Positions 7,907 to 16,001 of a stretch of 34,758 bases of DNA are shown piece after piece. The first letter of the stretch is position 1. Every line of letters begins with the position of its first letter. Source of the stretch: Mycobacteriales bacterium (GTDB taxonomy: Bacteria; Actinomycetota; Actinomycetes; BP-191); the NCBI GenBank assembly GCA_035714365.1, contig DASTMB010000090.1, forward strand, positions 1 to 34,758, written 5' to 3'. The notes below the pieces were generated by a model. It ran no database searches, was not told the DNA's origin, and saw nothing but the letters and a program-made list of their open reading frames with translations. A program made the position numbers and the translations under genes.

Positions 7907-8527
7907 ATGTCTGAGAGCACGTTCCCCTTCGAGGCCGCGGGCGACGAGCCCGAGAGCGGCACCGACCGGCGGAAGCTGGCCCTCGTCGCCGGCGCCGGCG
8001 TCCTGCTCGTCGCGCTCCTCGGCTACTTCGTCGTCCTGCCGATGCTGTCCGGCGGCGACGCGGCCCCGCTCGCGGCGGTGCCGCACTCCGCGCCCAAGGC
8101 GAAGGCGAAGGCCAAGGCCGCGGCGGCCCCCGCCGCGCCGAAGCCGGTCGCGCAGCCCGCGTCGTACGCCGACGTCTCCGCGCGGACCGACCCGTTCAAG
8201 CCGCTCATCGAGCAGCAGGTGGCGGCGCCCGTCGTGGCCCCGCCGGCCGGCGGCACCGGCTCCGTCCCGGTGTCGGGCGGCACGACCGGCACGACGAGCG
8301 GCAGCGCCGCGACCGTCGCCGGGCAGCGGGTCGCGCTGGTCCACGTCTACGCGAAGGACGGCAAGTCGTACGCGCAGACCAAGGTCGGCGACACGGTGTT
8401 CTCGCCGGTCGTGGGCGAGACGTTCGGCGGCAGCTTCAAGCTGCTGGCGACGAGCGGCAAGACCGCGACCTACCTGTTCGGCGACGAGCAGTTCAGCCTC
8501 TCCGAGGGCCAGGAGGTCCTCAAGTAG
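7907..8527 (+). CDS. PilP-position membrane protein of the pilus cluster
   Basis: A 206-residue protein with a cytoplasmic N-terminus (about 22 residues), one membrane helix (about 25-45), an Ala/Lys/Pro linker with KAKAKAKA and PAAPKP, then DPFKPL and a C-terminal beta-rich domain (about 135-206; KVGDTVF..GGSFKLLAT..YLFGDEQFSL). In proteobacteria pilMNO is followed by the lipoprotein pilP, whose outer domain begins after a Pro-rich linker. This protein has the same layout but a membrane helix instead of a lipobox, which is sensible in a cell without an outer-membrane secretin. The match to PilP is by position and architecture only. TAGGAG lies upstream of ATG 7907. Confidence 0.7.
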   Translation: MSESTFPFEAAGDEPESGTDRRKLALVAGAGVLLVALLGYFVVLPMLSGGDAAPLAAVPHSAPKAKAKAKAAAAPAAPKPVAQPASYADVSARTDPFKPLIEQQVAAPVVAPPAGGTGSVPVSGGTTGTTSGSAATVAGQRVALVHVYAKDGKSYAQTKVGDTVFSPVVGETFGGSFKLLATSGKTATYLFGDEQFSLSEGQEVLK

Positions 8528-8542
8528 CGCTCGGTCAACGGC

Positions 8543-8580
8543 CGGCGGCCCCGTCACGGACACCCGTGGCGGGGCCGCCG
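8543..8580 (+). terminator. Hairpin terminator of the pilus operon
   Basis: A 17-bp stem with one G-U pair (8543-8559 with 8564-8580) around a 4-base loop, 15 bases after the last pilus gene. No run of T follows, as is common in high-GC actinobacteria. Confidence 0.8.
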
Positions 8581-8586
8581 TCGTGA

Positions 8587-8592
8587 CAGGAT
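8587..8592 (+). promoter_or_regulatory. Possible -10 box of a leaderless aroC transcript
   Basis: CAGGAT (one mismatch to TAnnnT) ends exactly six bases before the aroC GTG. The terminator just upstream means a fresh promoter is expected here, and aroC has no Shine-Dalgarno sequence. These facts together suggest a leaderless mRNA. No -35 is recognised; that region is occupied by the terminator stem. Confidence 0.3.
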
Positions 8593-8598
8593 CGGTTC

Positions 8599-9777
8599 GT
8601 GCTGCGCTACCTCACCGCCGGTGAGTCCCACGGCCCCGCGCTGGTCGCGGTGCTCGAGGGCGTGCCCGCGGGCGTCGAGGTGACCTCCGACGAGATCGCC
8701 GACGAGCTGGCCCGCCGCCGCGCCGGGTACGGCCGCGGCGCGCGGATGCAGTTCGAGCGCGACGAGGTCGCGCTGCTCGGCGGCGTCATCCACGGCCGCA
8801 CCATCGGCGCGCCGGTGGCGGTGCGGATCGGCAACACCGAGTGGCCGAAGTGGTCGGTCGTCATGTCCGCCGACCCCGTCGACCCGGCCGAGCTGGAGGG
8901 GCTGGCCCGCGCGGGGCCGCTGACCCGGCCGCGGCCCGGGCACGCCGACCTCGCCGGCATGCAGAAGTACTCGCTCGACACCGCCCGCCCGGTCCTCGAA
9001 CGCGCCTCCGCGCGCGAGACGGCGTCGCGCGTCGCGGTGGGCACGGTGGCGAAGGCGTTTCTGCGGCAGGCGCTCGGCGCCTCCGTCGTGTCGCACGTCG
9101 TGCGGATCGGCTCGGTGACCGCGCCGGAGGGTGTCTGGCCCGGCCCGGACGACCTGGACGCCGTCGACAGCGACCCGTGCCGCTGCTTCGACCGCGCGGC
9201 GGGCGCGGCGATGGTCGCCGAGATCGACGCCGCCAAGGCCGACGCCGACACGTTGGGAGGCGTCGTCGAGGTCATCGTGTACGGCCTGCCGCCCGGCCTC
9301 GGCTCGCACGTCCACTGGGACCGGCGGATCGACTCGCGGCTGGCCGGCGCGCTCATGGGCATCCAGGCGATCAAGGGTGTGGAGTTCGGCGACGGGTTCG
9401 CGGTCGCGGCGCGGCGGGGGAGCCGGGCGCACGACGAGATCTCGGTCGAGAGCGGCTCGGTGGCGCGCGTCACCGCGCGCGCGGGCGGCGTCGAGGGCGG
9501 CATGACGACCGGCGAGCCGCTGCGCGTCCGCGCCGCGATGAAGCCCATCTCCACGCTGTCCCGGCCGCTCGGCACGCTGGACACGCGCACCGGCGAGCCG
9601 GCGAAGGCGATCGCGCAACGCTCCGACGTCTGCGCCGTGCCGGCCGCCGGCGTCATCGCCGAGGCGGTCGTGGCGATCGCGCTGGCGGACGCGGCATTGG
9701 AGAAGCTCGGCGGCGACTCCGTCGCCGAGACCGCCCGCAACCTGCGCGGGTACCTCGACAACCTGGTCGTTCGATGA
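8599..9777 (+). CDS. aroC: Chorismate synthase
   Basis: A 392-residue enzyme that converts EPSP to chorismate using reduced FMN, the last step of the shikimate pathway. Conserved family segments are [18 protein letters not shown] at the N-terminus, [53 protein letters not shown] and [11 protein letters not shown]. The His of GESHGP and the Arg-rich loop are those used for FMN and substrate binding. The length is normal. It is the first gene of aroC-aroK-aroB-aroQ, and its end overlaps the aroK ATG by 4 bases. It starts at GTG 8599, without a Shine-Dalgarno sequence. Confidence 0.98.
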   Translation: MLRYLTAGESHGPALVAVLEGVPAGVEVTSDEIADELARRRAGYGRGARMQFERDEVALLGGVIHGRTIGAPVAVRIGNTEWPKWSVVMSADPVDPAELEGLARAGPLTRPRPGHADLAGMQKYSLDTARPVLERASARETASRVAVGTVAKAFLRQALGASVVSHVVRIGSVTAPEGVWPGPDDLDAVDSDPCRCFDRAAGAAMVAEIDAAKADADTLGGVVEVIVYGLPPGLGSHVHWDRRIDSRLAGALMGIQAIKGVEFGDGFAVAARRGSRAHDEISVESGSVARVTARAGGVEGGMTTGEPLRVRAAMKPISTLSRPLGTLDTRTGEPAKAIAQRSDVCAVPAAGVIAEAVVAIALADAALEKLGGDSVAETARNLRGYLDNLVVR

Positions 9778-10286
9778 GCCCGGCCTGCGTGCTCGTCGGC
9801 GCGCCGGGCGCCGGCAAGACGACCGTCGGGCGGCTGGTCGCGGAGCGGCTGGGGGTGGCGTTCCGCGACACCGACGCCGACGTCGAGGCGGCGGCCGGCA
9901 AGGCGATCCCCGACATCTTCTTCGAGGCGGGCGAGGCGGAGTTCCGCGCGCTGGAACGCGCCGCGGTCGTGGCCGCGTTGCGCGACCACGACGGCGTGCT
10001 CGCGCTCGGCGGCGGCGCGGTCGGCGACCCGGACACCCGCGCCGACCTGCTGGTGCACCCGGTCGTCTGGCTCACCGTGTCGTTGCACGACGCCGCGAAG
10101 CGCGTCGGCTGGGGGCCGGGGCGGCCGATGCTCGACCTCAACCCGCGCGCCAGGCTGGCCGAGCTGATGGCGGCGCGCCGCCCGCTGTACGAGGAGGTCG
10201 CGACGCACACCGTCGAGACCTCCGGCCGGGCCGCCGAGGAGGTCGCGGCGGACGTGGTCGCGCTGCTCGGGGCACCGGCGCCGTGA
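9774..10286 (+). CDS. aroK: Shikimate kinase
   Basis: A 170-residue P-loop kinase that phosphorylates shikimate at the 3-hydroxyl with ATP. The Walker A motif GAPGAGKTT is at residues 9-17, the Asp-containing shikimate-binding segment DTDADVE follows at about 32-38, and LALGGGAV is the Walker B/substrate region. GRPML belongs to the lid. The length matches the family. The ATG at 9774 overlaps the aroC stop (ATGA), and the end overlaps the aroB GTG by 4 bases, giving tight coupling within the aro operon. Confidence 0.97.
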   Translation: MSPACVLVGAPGAGKTTVGRLVAERLGVAFRDTDADVEAAAGKAIPDIFFEAGEAEFRALERAAVVAALRDHDGVLALGGGAVGDPDTRADLLVHPVVWLTVSLHDAAKRVGWGPGRPMLDLNPRARLAELMAARRPLYEEVATHTVETSGRAAEEVAADVVALLGAPAP

Positions 10287-11365
10287 CCGTCGAACGCGTC
10301 ACCGTCGCGACCGATCCGCCGTACGACGTCGTCATCGGCCGCGGCGCCGTCGAGGCGCTCGGCCCGCTGCTCTCCGGCGTCGGGCAGGTGGCGATCGTCG
10401 CCAACGCGGCGGTGGCGGCGCACGCCGACGAGGTGGCGGCGTTCGTCCGCTCCCGCGGGTCCGCCGTGATGCGCGTCGAGGTGCCGGACGGCGAGGCGGC
10501 GAAGGACCTGCGCGTCGCCAACCACGTGTGGGCGGCGCTGGGGCAGGCGGCGTTCAGCCGCACCGACCTCGTGGTCGGCGTCGGCGGCGGCGCGGTGACC
10601 GACCTGGCCGGGTTCGCGGCGGCCACCTGGCTGCGCGGCGTCCCGGTCGCGCACGTCCCCACGACGTTGCTCGGCATGGTCGACGCCGCGATCGGCGGCA
10701 AGGCCGCGATCAACACGGCGGCGGGCAAGAACCTCGTCGGGGCGTTCCACCAGCCGGAGCTCGTGGTCGCCGACGTGACGGCGCTGGCGACGCTGGACCA
10801 GGCCGATTACACGGCCGGGCTGGCGGAGGTCGTGAAGGCCGGCTTCATCGCCGACCCGGCGATCCTGACCCTGGTCGAACGCGACGTCGCCGCCGTGCTG
10901 GGCCGCGACGAGGCGGTCGTGACCGAGCTGGTGACACGGGCGGTGCGCGTCAAGGCCGACGTCGTCGGCGCCGACCCGCGCGAGTCGGGGCGGCGGCTGG
11001 TGCTCAACTACGGCCACACGCTCGCGCACGCGATCGAGCACGATGCCGGCTACGGCGCCTGGCGGCACGGCGACGCCGTCGCGGTCGGGCTGGTCTACGC
11101 GGCCGCCGTCGGGCGGCGCCGCCGCTTCGGCGCGCTGGACGACGCGACCGCCGACCGGCACCGCGCGATCCTGGAGGCGCTCGGCCTGCCCACCCGCTAC
11201 GAGGCGGGCGCGTGGCCGCGGCTGCGCGCCGCGATGCGCACCGACAAGAAGACGCGCGGCGACCGGCTGCGCTTCGTGGTCCTCGACGCGCTCGGTCAGC
11301 CGTCGGTGCTGGACAGCCCGAACGAGTCGTTGCTGGAAGCCGCGTACGCGGAGGTCGCCGGGTGA
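10283..11365 (+). CDS. aroB: 3-dehydroquinate synthase
   Basis: A 360-residue NAD- and metal-dependent enzyme converting DAHP to 3-dehydroquinate. Visible motifs are [16 protein letters not shown] (NAD binding), [31 protein letters not shown], the metal/substrate region [10 protein letters not shown], and [12 protein letters not shown] with the metal-binding His. [11 protein letters not shown] is near the C-terminus, as usual. It starts with GTG in the aroK stop and ends by overlapping the aroQ GTG. DAHP synthase and shikimate dehydrogenase are not in the window. Confidence 0.98.
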   Translation: MTVERVTVATDPPYDVVIGRGAVEALGPLLSGVGQVAIVANAAVAAHADEVAAFVRSRGSAVMRVEVPDGEAAKDLRVANHVWAALGQAAFSRTDLVVGVGGGAVTDLAGFAAATWLRGVPVAHVPTTLLGMVDAAIGGKAAINTAAGKNLVGAFHQPELVVADVTALATLDQADYTAGLAEVVKAGFIADPAILTLVERDVAAVLGRDEAVVTELVTRAVRVKADVVGADPRESGRRLVLNYGHTLAHAIEHDAGYGAWRHGDAVAVGLVYAAAVGRRRRFGALDDATADRHRAILEALGLPTRYEAGAWPRLRAAMRTDKKTRGDRLRFVVLDALGQPSVLDSPNESLLEAAYAEVAG

Positions 11366-11802
11366 ACCCGATCTACGTGCTCAACGGACCGAACCTCGGG
11401 CGGCTCGGCCGCCGCGAGCCGGAGGTCTACGGCACGCGCACCTACGACGACCTGGTGCGCGAGGTCGAGGCGACCGCCGCCGAGCTCGCCATCGCTGTCG
11501 ACGTGCGGCAGACCGACGACGAGGCGACGCTGATCGGCTGGCTGCACGAGGCCGCCGAGCGCGCGAGCGGCGTCGTGCTGAACCCGGCGGCGTTCACCCA
11601 CTACTCGTACGCCGTGCGCGACGCGGCGGCCATGCTCGGCGTGCCGCTCGTCGAGGTCCACCTGTCGAACATCGCGGCGCGGGAGGAGTTCCGCCGCCAC
11701 TCGGTCGTGTCCGGGGTGGCGGCGGGGGTCGTCTCCGGCTTCGGCTTCGACTCGTACCGGCTCGCGCTGCGGGCGCTCGTCACACTCCTGGGAGACACCT
11801 GA
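11362..11802 (+). CDS. aroQ: 3-dehydroquinate dehydratase, type II
   Basis: A 146-residue type II dehydroquinase; the enzyme forms dodecamers and makes 3-dehydroshikimate by trans elimination. Family motifs are [18 protein letters not shown] with the catalytic Tyr on the lid, [30 protein letters not shown] and [18 protein letters not shown] with the catalytic His region. The start is GTG 11362, overlapping the aroB stop. The stop shares a base with the next ATG (TGATG). Confidence 0.97.
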   Translation: MNPIYVLNGPNLGRLGRREPEVYGTRTYDDLVREVEATAAELAIAVDVRQTDDEATLIGWLHEAAERASGVVLNPAAFTHYSYAVRDAAAMLGVPLVEVHLSNIAAREEFRRHSVVSGVAAGVVSGFGFDSYRLALRALVTLLGDT

Positions 11803-12872
11803 TGCCCGAGATCCACGAGGCCCGCCGCGGCGCGCTGCGCGCCGTGCTCGCCGACACCGGCGCCGACGCGGCGCTCGTCACGCGGCTGGTCAACGTCCGC
11901 TACCTGACCGGGTTCACCGGCAGCAACGGCGCCCTCCTCGTCACCGCCGACGAGGCCGTGCTGGCCACGGACGGGCGCTACATCACGCAGTCGGAACGCC
12001 AGGCGCCCGACGTCGAACGCGCCATCGTCGGCGCGCCCGCCACCTCGCTCGCCGAGCGCGCGGCGAAGGCCGGCGCGCACCGGCTCGCGTACGAGTCGCA
12101 CGACGTCACCGTCGACCTGTACGAGGCGCTGTCGGCGGCCGGCCCGTCGCTCGGCAAGCTCGGCCGGGCGGTCGAGACGTTGCGGGCGGTGAAGGACGAG
12201 GAGGAGATCGGCCTGCTGCGCGAGGCGTGCGCCGTGGCCGACCGGGCGTTCGCGCGGCTGCTGCCGTCGCTGCGGCCCGGGCGTACCGAGAAGGACGTCG
12301 GCCGCGAGCTCGAGGCGCTGATGCTGGAGGAGGGCGGCGACGGGCCGTCGTTCGAGACGATCGTCGCGTCCGGCCCGAACAGCGCCGTCCCGCACCACCG
12401 GCCGACCGACCGCGAGCTGGGTGCCGGCGAGTTCGTGAAGCTCGACTTCGGCTCGGTCTACCGCGGCTACCACTCGGACATGACCCGCACCGTGGTGCTC
12501 GGCACCGCCGCGGACTGGCAGCGCGAGGTCTACGCGCTCGTCGCCGCCGCGCAGGCGGCCGGGCGCGAGGCGCTCGCGGTCGGCGCCGTCTGCGGCGAGG
12601 TCGACCGGGTGTCCCGCGACGTCATCGTCGCGGGCGGCCACGGCGACGACTACACGCACTCGCTCGGGCACGGCGTCGGCCTGGAGATCCACGAGGCGCC
12701 GACGCTGCGCGGCGGCGCAACCGATACACTCGCCGACCGGATGCCGGTCACGGTGGAGCCGGGCGTGTACCTCGCCGGCCGCGGCGGCGTCCGTATCGAG
12801 GACACGCTCGTCGTGCGAGCGGCGGGCCCCGAGCTGCTGACGACGACGACCAAAGAGCTTCTGGAGCTGTAG
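11802..12872 (+). CDS. pepQ: Xaa-Pro dipeptidase/aminopeptidase (M24 family)
   Basis: A 356-residue M24 'pita-bread' metallopeptidase that cleaves Xaa-Pro bonds. The N-terminal creatinase-like domain (about 1-125) holds [17 protein letters not shown]. The catalytic domain has the dinuclear metal ligands in [19 protein letters not shown] (two Asp), [14 protein letters not shown] (His), VTVEPGVYL (Glu) and [10 protein letters not shown] (Glu). GGAG lies 8 bases before ATG 11802. The gene sits between aroQ and efp, the same place as pepQ in Mycobacterium. A Pro-related peptidase next to the Pro-stall factor EF-P is a recurrent actinobacterial arrangement. Xaa-Pro specificity is inferred from the family. 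Confidence 0.93.
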   Translation: MPEIHEARRGALRAVLADTGADAALVTRLVNVRYLTGFTGSNGALLVTADEAVLATDGRYITQSERQAPDVERAIVGAPATSLAERAAKAGAHRLAYESHDVTVDLYEALSAAGPSLGKLGRAVETLRAVKDEEEIGLLREACAVADRAFARLLPSLRPGRTEKDVGRELEALMLEEGGDGPSFETIVASGPNSAVPHHRPTDRELGAGEFVKLDFGSVYRGYHSDMTRTVVLGTAADWQREVYALVAAAQAAGREALAVGAVCGEVDRVSRDVIVAGGHGDDYTHSLGHGVGLEIHEAPTLRGGATDTLADRMPVTVEPGVYLAGRGGVRIEDTLVVRAAGPELLTTTTKELLEL

Positions 12873-13438
12873 TGGCCACGACGAACGACCTCAAGAACGG
12901 CATGACGCTCGACCTGGGCGACGGCGACCTGTGGAACGTCGTGGAGTTCCAGCACGTCAAGCCCGGCAAGGGCGGCGCGTTCGTCCGCACCACGCTGAAG
13001 AACCTCAAGACCGGCAAGGTCGTCGACAAGACGTTCAACGCCGGCGTGAAGGTCGACGTCGCGCTGGTCGAGAAGCGCGAGATGCAGTTCCTCTACAAGG
13101 AGGGCACCGACTACGTGTTCATGGACACGCAGACGTACGACCAGCTCCACGTCGGCCCGGAGGCCGTCGGGGACATGGCGACGTACCTGCTGGAGAACAT
13201 GAACGCCAACGTCTCCATCCACGAGGGCATCGCGCTGTCCATCGAGCTGCCGGCGTCCGTCGAGCTGGTCATCCAGCACACCGACCCGGGCGTGCAGGGC
13301 GACCGGTCCACCGGCGGCACCAAGCCCGCGACGCTGGAGACGGGCGGCACGATCCAGGTGCCGCTGTTCGTGTCGACCGGCGAGAAGGTGCGCGTGGACA
13401 CCCGCGACGGGCGTTACCTGGGTCGCGTGCAGTCGTAG
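12872..13438 (+). CDS. efp: Translation elongation factor P
   Basis: A 188-residue tRNA-mimic protein that relieves ribosome stalling at polyproline. Three beta-barrel domains are recognisable: KOW-like (1-65), the OB domain with QTYDQLHV, and the C-terminal signature [20 protein letters not shown] through GRYLGRVQS. The domain I loop reads KPGKGGAF with the functional Lys at 33. The usual actinobacterial loop has Pro after the second Gly (PGKGP); here it is Gly. No lysine-modifying enzyme gene is nearby. GTG 12872 shares one base with the pepQ stop (TAGTG). Confidence 0.98.
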   Translation: MATTNDLKNGMTLDLGDGDLWNVVEFQHVKPGKGGAFVRTTLKNLKTGKVVDKTFNAGVKVDVALVEKREMQFLYKEGTDYVFMDTQTYDQLHVGPEAVGDMATYLLENMNANVSIHEGIALSIELPASVELVIQHTDPGVQGDRSTGGTKPATLETGGTIQVPLFVSTGEKVRVDTRDGRYLGRVQS

Positions 13439-13846
13439 GTGGGTGCGCGGAGCAAGGCCCGCAAGCGGGCGCTGGACGTCCTCTACGAGGCGGAGCTGCG
13501 CGGCACCGACGTCGTCGCGACGCTGGGGGAGCGGCTGGCGCAGGCCGACCCGCCGATCCCCGAGTACGCCGTGACGCTGGTCGAGGGCGTCGTTGAGCAC
13601 CGCGCGCGGATCGACGAGGTGCTCGCGGCGGTGGCCGCCCCGGACTGGCCGCTGGAGCGGATGCCCGCCGTCGACCGCAACGTGCTGCGCATCGGGACGT
13701 ACGAGCTGCTGTTCCGCGACGACGTCCCGGAGGGCGTGGCGATCTCGGAGGCGGTCGAGCTGGCGACGGCGCTGTCGACCGACGAGTCGCCGAAGTTCGT
13801 CAACGGCGTCCTCGCCCGGGTCGCGAAGGACCACGCCCCCGCGTGA
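13439..13846 (+). CDS. nusB: Transcription antitermination factor NusB
   Basis: A 135-residue all-helical RNA-binding protein of the rRNA antitermination complex; it pairs with S10 (NusE) on boxA. The N-terminal GARSKARKRALDVLYEAE and the C-terminal DVPEGVAISEAVELATAL..ESPKFVNGVLARVAK are classic. GTG 13439 starts directly after the efp stop. A hairpin starting on the last base of the stop codon ends this operon. The gene order efp-nusB followed by bldD is also found in Streptomyces, but there bldD is oriented with the group, while here it is opposed. Confidence 0.97.
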   Translation: MGARSKARKRALDVLYEAELRGTDVVATLGERLAQADPPIPEYAVTLVEGVVEHRARIDEVLAAVAAPDWPLERMPAVDRNVLRIGTYELLFRDDVPEGVAISEAVELATALSTDESPKFVNGVLARVAKDHAPA

Positions 13847-13869
13847 GTGGCGCCGACTACGGCGCCACT
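13846..13869. terminator. Bidirectional hairpin between nusB and the convergent zinc-protein gene
   Basis: A perfect 9-bp stem (13846-13854 with 13861-13869) and 6-base loop. The last base of the nusB stop starts the stem, and the stop codon of the opposing gene lies in the loop. Placement between convergent genes suggests termination from both sides. Confidence 0.7.
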
Positions 13870-14465
13870 ATGCCGTTCTCGGCTGCGAGGCAGGTCAAGC
13901 CGGCGAGAACTGTGACCCAGTACTGCCCCTCACCCTCCGCCGCCGCCTTGCCGAGCGCGTCACTGGACAACGCGAGCAACCGCTTGCTGTAACGGTCCCT
14001 GCGCGCAGCACGGAGACCACCGTCGGGCGAAAGGACGACACTCGCATCGCACTTGCTCGGTATCCCCTCGTCCTTGGGGTGGTCGCTCGGCTCGTGCCAC
14101 CACACGTTACCTACCAGCCAGCCACTGCCTGCCGGGACGTACCGGAACCGCTTTCGGAGCCTGCGCCACTGCTGGTCGTACACCGTCGTGAGACCGGACG
14201 CGCGCGCCACGTGAAGTGCGGGTCCGAGCGACCGCGCGAGCGCGGGCACGGTGGCGCGTGCTCGCGCGACCTCGTCGTCGTACGCGCGGCGGCGCGCCGC
14301 GAACGCGGCCTCTCTCTCCTGAGTAGGCACGTGCTGGCACCGCGTGCACAAGTCGACGAAGGCTGTGCGGCCCTCGCGGCCCTGGTGCGACAGGCAGAAA
14401 GTGCTCCGGCAACGGCCGCAGGAACCGATCGCGGCGACGCCGCAGTAGGAGCACGCGGCGGACAT
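13857..14465 (-). CDS. Putative zinc-binding protein, unknown function
   Basis: 202 residues, family not recognised. The N-terminus has eight likely zinc ligands: C5-x2-C8, C16-x2-C19, C24-x2-H27 and C40-x2-C43, a cross-brace-like layout reminiscent of B-box or AN1 fingers. The rest is soluble, with a Trp- and Arg-rich middle (QQWRRLRKRFRYV, GWLVGNVWWHE) and no membrane segment. The N-terminus begins at ATG 14465; an upstream frame extension would be basic low-complexity. It lies 11 bases after bldD on the same strand and may be co-transcribed with it. Sampled lines are about 65-67% GC, clearly lower than the flanking genes, which hints at later acquisition. A DNA-, RNA- or protein-binding role is possible; none is shown. 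Confidence 0.7.
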   Translation of the reverse strand: MSAACSYCGVAAIGSCGRCRSTFCLSHQGREGRTAFVDLCTRCQHVPTQEREAAFAARRRAYDDEVARARATVPALARSLGPALHVARASGLTTVYDQQWRRLRKRFRYVPAGSGWLVGNVWWHEPSDHPKDEGIPSKCDASVVLSPDGGLRAARRDRYSKRLLALSSDALGKAAAEGEGQYWVTVLAGLTCLAAENGIVAP

Positions 14466-14476
14466 ACGGCGGCGGG

Positions 14477-14980
14477 CTAGACGCCGATCTCGACGGCGCG
14501 GCGGGCGTCGGGCTGGAGCACGCCCCACTGGATGAGCTGGTCGGTGAGCGCGCCCGGCGAGGCGTCGTAGATCACCGCGAGCGACCGGAGGTCCTCGTGG
14601 CGGATCGACAGCACCCGGCCGTTGTAGTCGCCGCGCTGGCTCTGGATGGTGGCGGCGTAGCGCGCGAGCGGCGCGGACTGCTCGACCGGCACGTGGGAGA
14701 GCTGCTCGAGGTCGATGATGATCTTCGGCGAGGTCTCGGTGGGGGTGCCGGAGGAGACGACGCCCTCGGGGAGCAGCTCGTTGATCGGCACGCCGTAGAA
14801 CTCGGCGAGCTCGGCGAGCCGCTGCACGGTCACCGCCCGGTCGCCCCGCTCGTACGAGCCGACGACGACGGCCTTCCAGCGGCCGCGGGACTTCTCCTCG
14901 ACGCCGTGCAGGGACAGGCCCTGCTGCGTACGGATCGCCCGCAGGCGGGCACCGAGTGCCTTGGCGTAGTTGTCGCTCAT
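14477..14980 (-). CDS. bldD: BldD-type c-di-GMP-responsive developmental regulator
   Basis: A 167-residue protein strongly resembling Streptomyces BldD. The N-terminal XRE helix-turn-helix (about 1-75) has LGARLRAIRTQQGLSLHGVE, WKAVVVGSYERGDRAVTVQR and LAELAEFYGVP. The C-terminal domain (about 90-167) has RYAATIQSQRGDYNG and the bipartite c-di-GMP signature RxD-x8-RxxD, here RGD and RHED separated by eight residues. In Streptomyces, tetrameric c-di-GMP dimerises BldD, which represses sporulation genes. The ATG at 14980 has AGGAGCC upstream. A promoter with a near-consensus BldD box lies about 180 bases upstream, so autoregulation is expected. Here it may serve a non-developmental role if the host does not sporulate. 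Confidence 0.96.
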   Translation of the reverse strand: MSDNYAKALGARLRAIRTQQGLSLHGVEEKSRGRWKAVVVGSYERGDRAVTVQRLAELAEFYGVPINELLPEGVVSSGTPTETSPKIIIDLEQLSHVPVEQSAPLARYAATIQSQRGDYNGRVLSIRHEDLRSLAVIYDASPGALTDQLIQWGVLQPDARRAVEIGV

Positions 14981-15157
14981 CGTGCCGGCTCCTGTCGCTG
15001 GGTCAGGCAGCACCCTTCGGGTACCGCCGGGCCGAACAACGCGGACGCCGGTCTCACCACTCGCTCCCCCGGGGAGCCGCCTCCGGAGGAGGCGTGGTGA
15101 CCGTTTCGGTCCCCGGGATCGTCGCTTCGGCCGCGCCACCCCGGTCGCCCGGAGTGG

Positions 15158-15170
15158 TTACACACGGTGA
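15158..15170. promoter_or_regulatory. Probable BldD operator (BldD box)
   Basis: TTACACACGGTGA matches the published BldD consensus TnACnC(A/T)GnGTnA at eight of nine defined positions, and reads equally well on the other strand. It overlaps the last base of the bldD -10 box and covers the expected transcription start, an ideal position for autorepression. Confidence 0.7.
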
Positions 15171-15198
15171 CGGTACGGCGGACACGGAGCGTGGTCAA
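15170..15198 (-). promoter_or_regulatory. bldD promoter (-35 and -10)
   Basis: On the minus strand TTGACC (15198-15193) and TACCGT (15175-15170) are separated by exactly 17 bases, a housekeeping-sigma layout. The start point would be near 15163, inside the BldD box. Confidence 0.65.
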
Positions 15199-15261
15199 GC
15201 GGAACGCCGTAACTCGCCGTGTCGCGGCCGCGCCACACCGCGTCCCGGAGCCGTCGCCTGG

Positions 15262-15267
15262 TACCGT
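15262..15267 (+). promoter_or_regulatory. Possible -10 box of the pyr operon
   Basis: TACCGT fits TAnnnT and would start transcription near 15274, just ahead of the PyrR-binding hairpin. No -35 hexamer resembling TTGACA is present at the right distance, so this is tentative. Confidence 0.4.
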
Positions 15268-15281
15268 GCCTGCCGACCACC

Positions 15282-15315
15282 TTTAACGACCCGTCCCGTG
15301 AGGCGGGGAAGGAGG
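15282..15315 (+). promoter_or_regulatory. PyrR-binding RNA hairpin overlapping the pyrR ribosome binding site
   Basis: The upper stem CCCGTC (15290-15295) pairs with GGCGGG (15302-15307), one G-U pair, around the loop CCGTGA. This reproduces the conserved PyrR binding-loop core CCnGnGAGGC, with TTTAACGA on the 5' side as in other PyrR leaders. Below it, ccacctt just upstream can pair at six of seven positions with the Shine-Dalgarno aaggagg (15309-15315). PyrR-UMP stabilising the fold would therefore block translation of pyrR, the mechanism known for Mycobacterium smegmatis pyr. No terminator or antiterminator is visible. Confidence 0.8.
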
Positions 15316-15320
15316 CTCTC

Positions 15321-16001
15321 TTGGCTGCCGCCTACCCAGGCGCCGCCCCGCGTCGCCCGGTCTCCGGCGACGTCGCCGCCGCCCGTCCGGTCCTCGAGCC
15401 CGCCGACGTGACGCGCGCGCTCTCCCGGATCGCCCACGAGATCGTCGAACGCAACCACGGCGCGGCCGGGCTGGTCCTCCTCGGCATCCCGAGCCGCGGC
15501 GTGCCGCTCGCGCGGCGGATCGCCGCGAAGGTCGCCGACGTCGAGGGCACGACGATCCCGGTCGGCTCGCTGGACGTGACGATGCACCGCGACGACCTGC
15601 GCACCCGCGGCATCCGCGCGCTGGCCGAGACGGACCTGCCGGAGGACGGCATCGACGGTCGCACGGTGATCCTCGTCGACGACGTGCTGTTCTCCGGGCG
15701 CACGATCCGCGCCGCGCTGGACGCGCTGATCGACGTCGGGCGGCCCGCCGCGGTGCAGCTCGCGGTGCTGGTCGACCGCGGCCACCGCGAGCTGCCGATC
15801 CGCGCCGACTACGTCGGCAAGAACATCCCGACCTCGCTGCGCGAGGCGGTCCACGTGCTGCTCACGGAGACCGACGGCCGCGACGGCGTGCTGCTCGGCC
15901 CGGCCGACACGGAGGAGGCAACGGCCGCGGCCCGGGGTGGGGCCCCCGGGCTCGTGGCGGAGCGCGGGGCTGGGGCCCCGCGCGGGGAGGAGACACTGTG
16001 A
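15321..16001 (+). CDS. pyrR: PyrR, pyr operon RNA-binding regulator / uracil phosphoribosyltransferase
   Basis: A 226-residue protein. With UMP bound it binds the pyr mRNA leader; many members also make UMP from uracil and PRPP. The PRPP-binding loop [15 protein letters not shown] is at about residues 119-133, preceded by [15 protein letters not shown] and [10 protein letters not shown], both typical. The TTG at 15321 is taken as start because AAGGAGG ends 5 bases before it and the PyrR-binding hairpin ends at that site. The chain has an Ala/Gly-rich tail after about residue 195 that ordinary PyrR (about 180-190 residues) lacks; the tail is coded by sequence forming two G/C hairpins before pyrB. 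The stop overlaps the pyrB GTG by 4 bases. Confidence 0.95.
   Translation: MAAAYPGAAPRRPVSGDVAAARPVLEPADVTRALSRIAHEIVERNHGAAGLVLLGIPSRGVPLARRIAAKVADVEGTTIPVGSLDVTMHRDDLRTRGIRALAETDLPEDGIDGRTVILVDDVLFSGRTIRAALDALIDVGRPAAVQLAVLVDRGHRELPIRADYVGKNIPTSLREAVHVLLTETDGRDGVLLGPADTEEATAAARGGAPGLVAERGAGAPRGEETL
15931..15983 (+). repeat. Two G/C hairpins at the pyrR-pyrB junction
   Basis: Hairpin A pairs 15931-15937 with 15944-15950 (7 bp). Hairpin B is a perfect 9-bp stem, 15962-15970 with 15975-15983, with a 4-base loop. B ends one base before GGGGAGGAG, the pyrB ribosome binding site. Both lie in the codons for the extra PyrR tail. They could influence pyrB translation or mRNA stability. Confidence 0.6.

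Larger units (their letters stand above)
14981..15320. other. Divergent bldD/pyrR control region
   Basis: 340 bases without a gene. Reading leftward it carries the bldD promoter and BldD box and then a bldD leader of about 180 bases, with two small hairpins (15064-15076 and 15078-15094, the latter with a perfect 7-bp stem). Reading rightward it carries a possible -10 box and the PyrR-binding RNA hairpin. These elements are listed separately. Confidence 0.75.

Noticed and set aside
8095-8135. Short aaggcg tandem repeat in the PilP-position gene as a mobile or variable repeat
   Set aside because: It simply encodes the KAKAKAKA part of a Pro/Ala linker. Only a few imperfect units are present, so there is no support for phase variation.
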